64,000 bases of DNA, taken from NCBI RefSeq assembly GCF_000696575.1, contig NZ_JMSQ01000001.1:1-64000 (forward strand), read 5' to 3'. The notes below the pieces were generated by a model that saw nothing but the letters and a program-made list of their open reading frames with translations, was not told the origin of the DNA and ran no database searches. The position numbers and the translations under genes are program-made. This stretch comes from Siccibacter colletis. Lineage in GTDB: Bacteria > Pseudomonadota > Gammaproteobacteria > Enterobacterales > Enterobacteriaceae. Positions 63,785 to 64,000 of the stretch are shown here, piece after piece (within the stretch, counting starts at the first letter, position 1; every line of letters starts with the position of its first letter).

Positions 63785-64000
63785 ATGACCGCTTCCCAAC
63801 CCTATACAGGGCGCTTTGCCCCCTCGCCGTCCGGTGAACTCCATTTCGGCTCGCTGATTGCCGCCCTCGGCAGCTATCTGCAGGCGCGCGCGCAGCGCGG
63901 TACCTGGCTGGTGCGCATTGAAGATATCGATCCCCCCCGTGAAGTTCCCGGTGCCGCAGCGACGATTCTGCGCCAGCTGGAACATTATGGCCTGCACTGG
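63785..64000 (+). CDS. gluQ: Glutamyl-queuosine tRNA-Asp synthetase GluQ (5' part)
   Basis: GluQRS attaches glutamate to the queuosine at position 34 of tRNA-Asp. The first 72 codons are present and run off the right edge. [23 protein letters not shown] is the class I HIGH-like block, and [15 protein letters not shown] follows as in the family. No good ribosome binding site precedes the ATG, and a terminator lies directly upstream, so expression should be low. Confidence 0.95.
   Translation, partial: MTASQPYTGRFAPSPSGELHFGSLIAALGSYLQARAQRGTWLVRIEDIDPPREVPGAAATILRQLEHYGLHW

Overview
The window is a conserved stretch of an enterobacterial chromosome. Nearly every gene and junction corresponds, inverted, to the Escherichia coli segment from rrnH/gmhB to dksA/gluQ. 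Gene content and protein similarity point to Enterobacteriaceae outside Escherichia, in the Enterobacter/Lelliottia/Klebsiella/Kosakonia range. The reasons are high-GC codon use, a chitinase between accA and ldcC, no yaeI beside yaeH, and a short FhuA loop 4. The genus cannot be fixed by reading alone.

Layout. 1-400: the 5' end of a 16S rRNA gene (minus strand) with its leader, boxA and tandem P2/P1 promoters. 405-11095: gmhB; the MetJ-controlled metNIQ methionine transporter; rcsF-trmO; proS; the yaeQ-arfB-nlpE operon; yaeP-rof; tilS; yaeR. 11148-15179: lysine decarboxylase ldcC, then a secreted GH19 chitinase with PKD and chitin-binding domains, which is accessory to an otherwise core region. 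15350-31516: a long minus-strand block in which lipid, outer-membrane and replication genes are transcribed together (dxr, uppS, cdsA, rseP, bamA, skp, lpxD, fabZ, lpxA, lpxB, rnhB, dnaE, accA). 31638-35058: rpsB, tsf, pyrH, frr. 35369-40250: map, glnD, dapD, yaeH. 40291-50329: cdaR, degP, dgt, mtnN-btuF-yadS, erpA, clcA, hemL. 50536-56436: the fhuACDB ferrichrome operon behind a Fur box. 56695-64000: mrcB, hrpB, thpR-sfsA, dksA and the start of gluQ.

The genes centre on envelope building (lipid A, fatty acids, phospholipids, undecaprenyl carrier, BAM assembly, chaperones, PBP1B) and its stress sensing (RcsF, NlpE, RseP, DegP). Translation and nucleotide genes (S2, EF-Ts, UMP kinase, RRF, ProRS, TilS, TrmO, ArfB) and metal, cofactor and metabolite uptake (MetNIQ, FhuACDB, BtuF) make up most of the rest.

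I found no phage, insertion sequence, CRISPR array, toxin-antitoxin or defence system, and no convincing previously undescribed multigene system. The features most worth a second look are small: a duplicated dnaE 3' tail with hairpins in the dnaE-accA junction, tandem inverted-repeat units between hemL and fhuB, the chitinase insertion, a shortened FhuA phage-receptor loop, and several intercistronic hairpins. Comparisons with E. coli proteins and junctions are from memory, not from a search.
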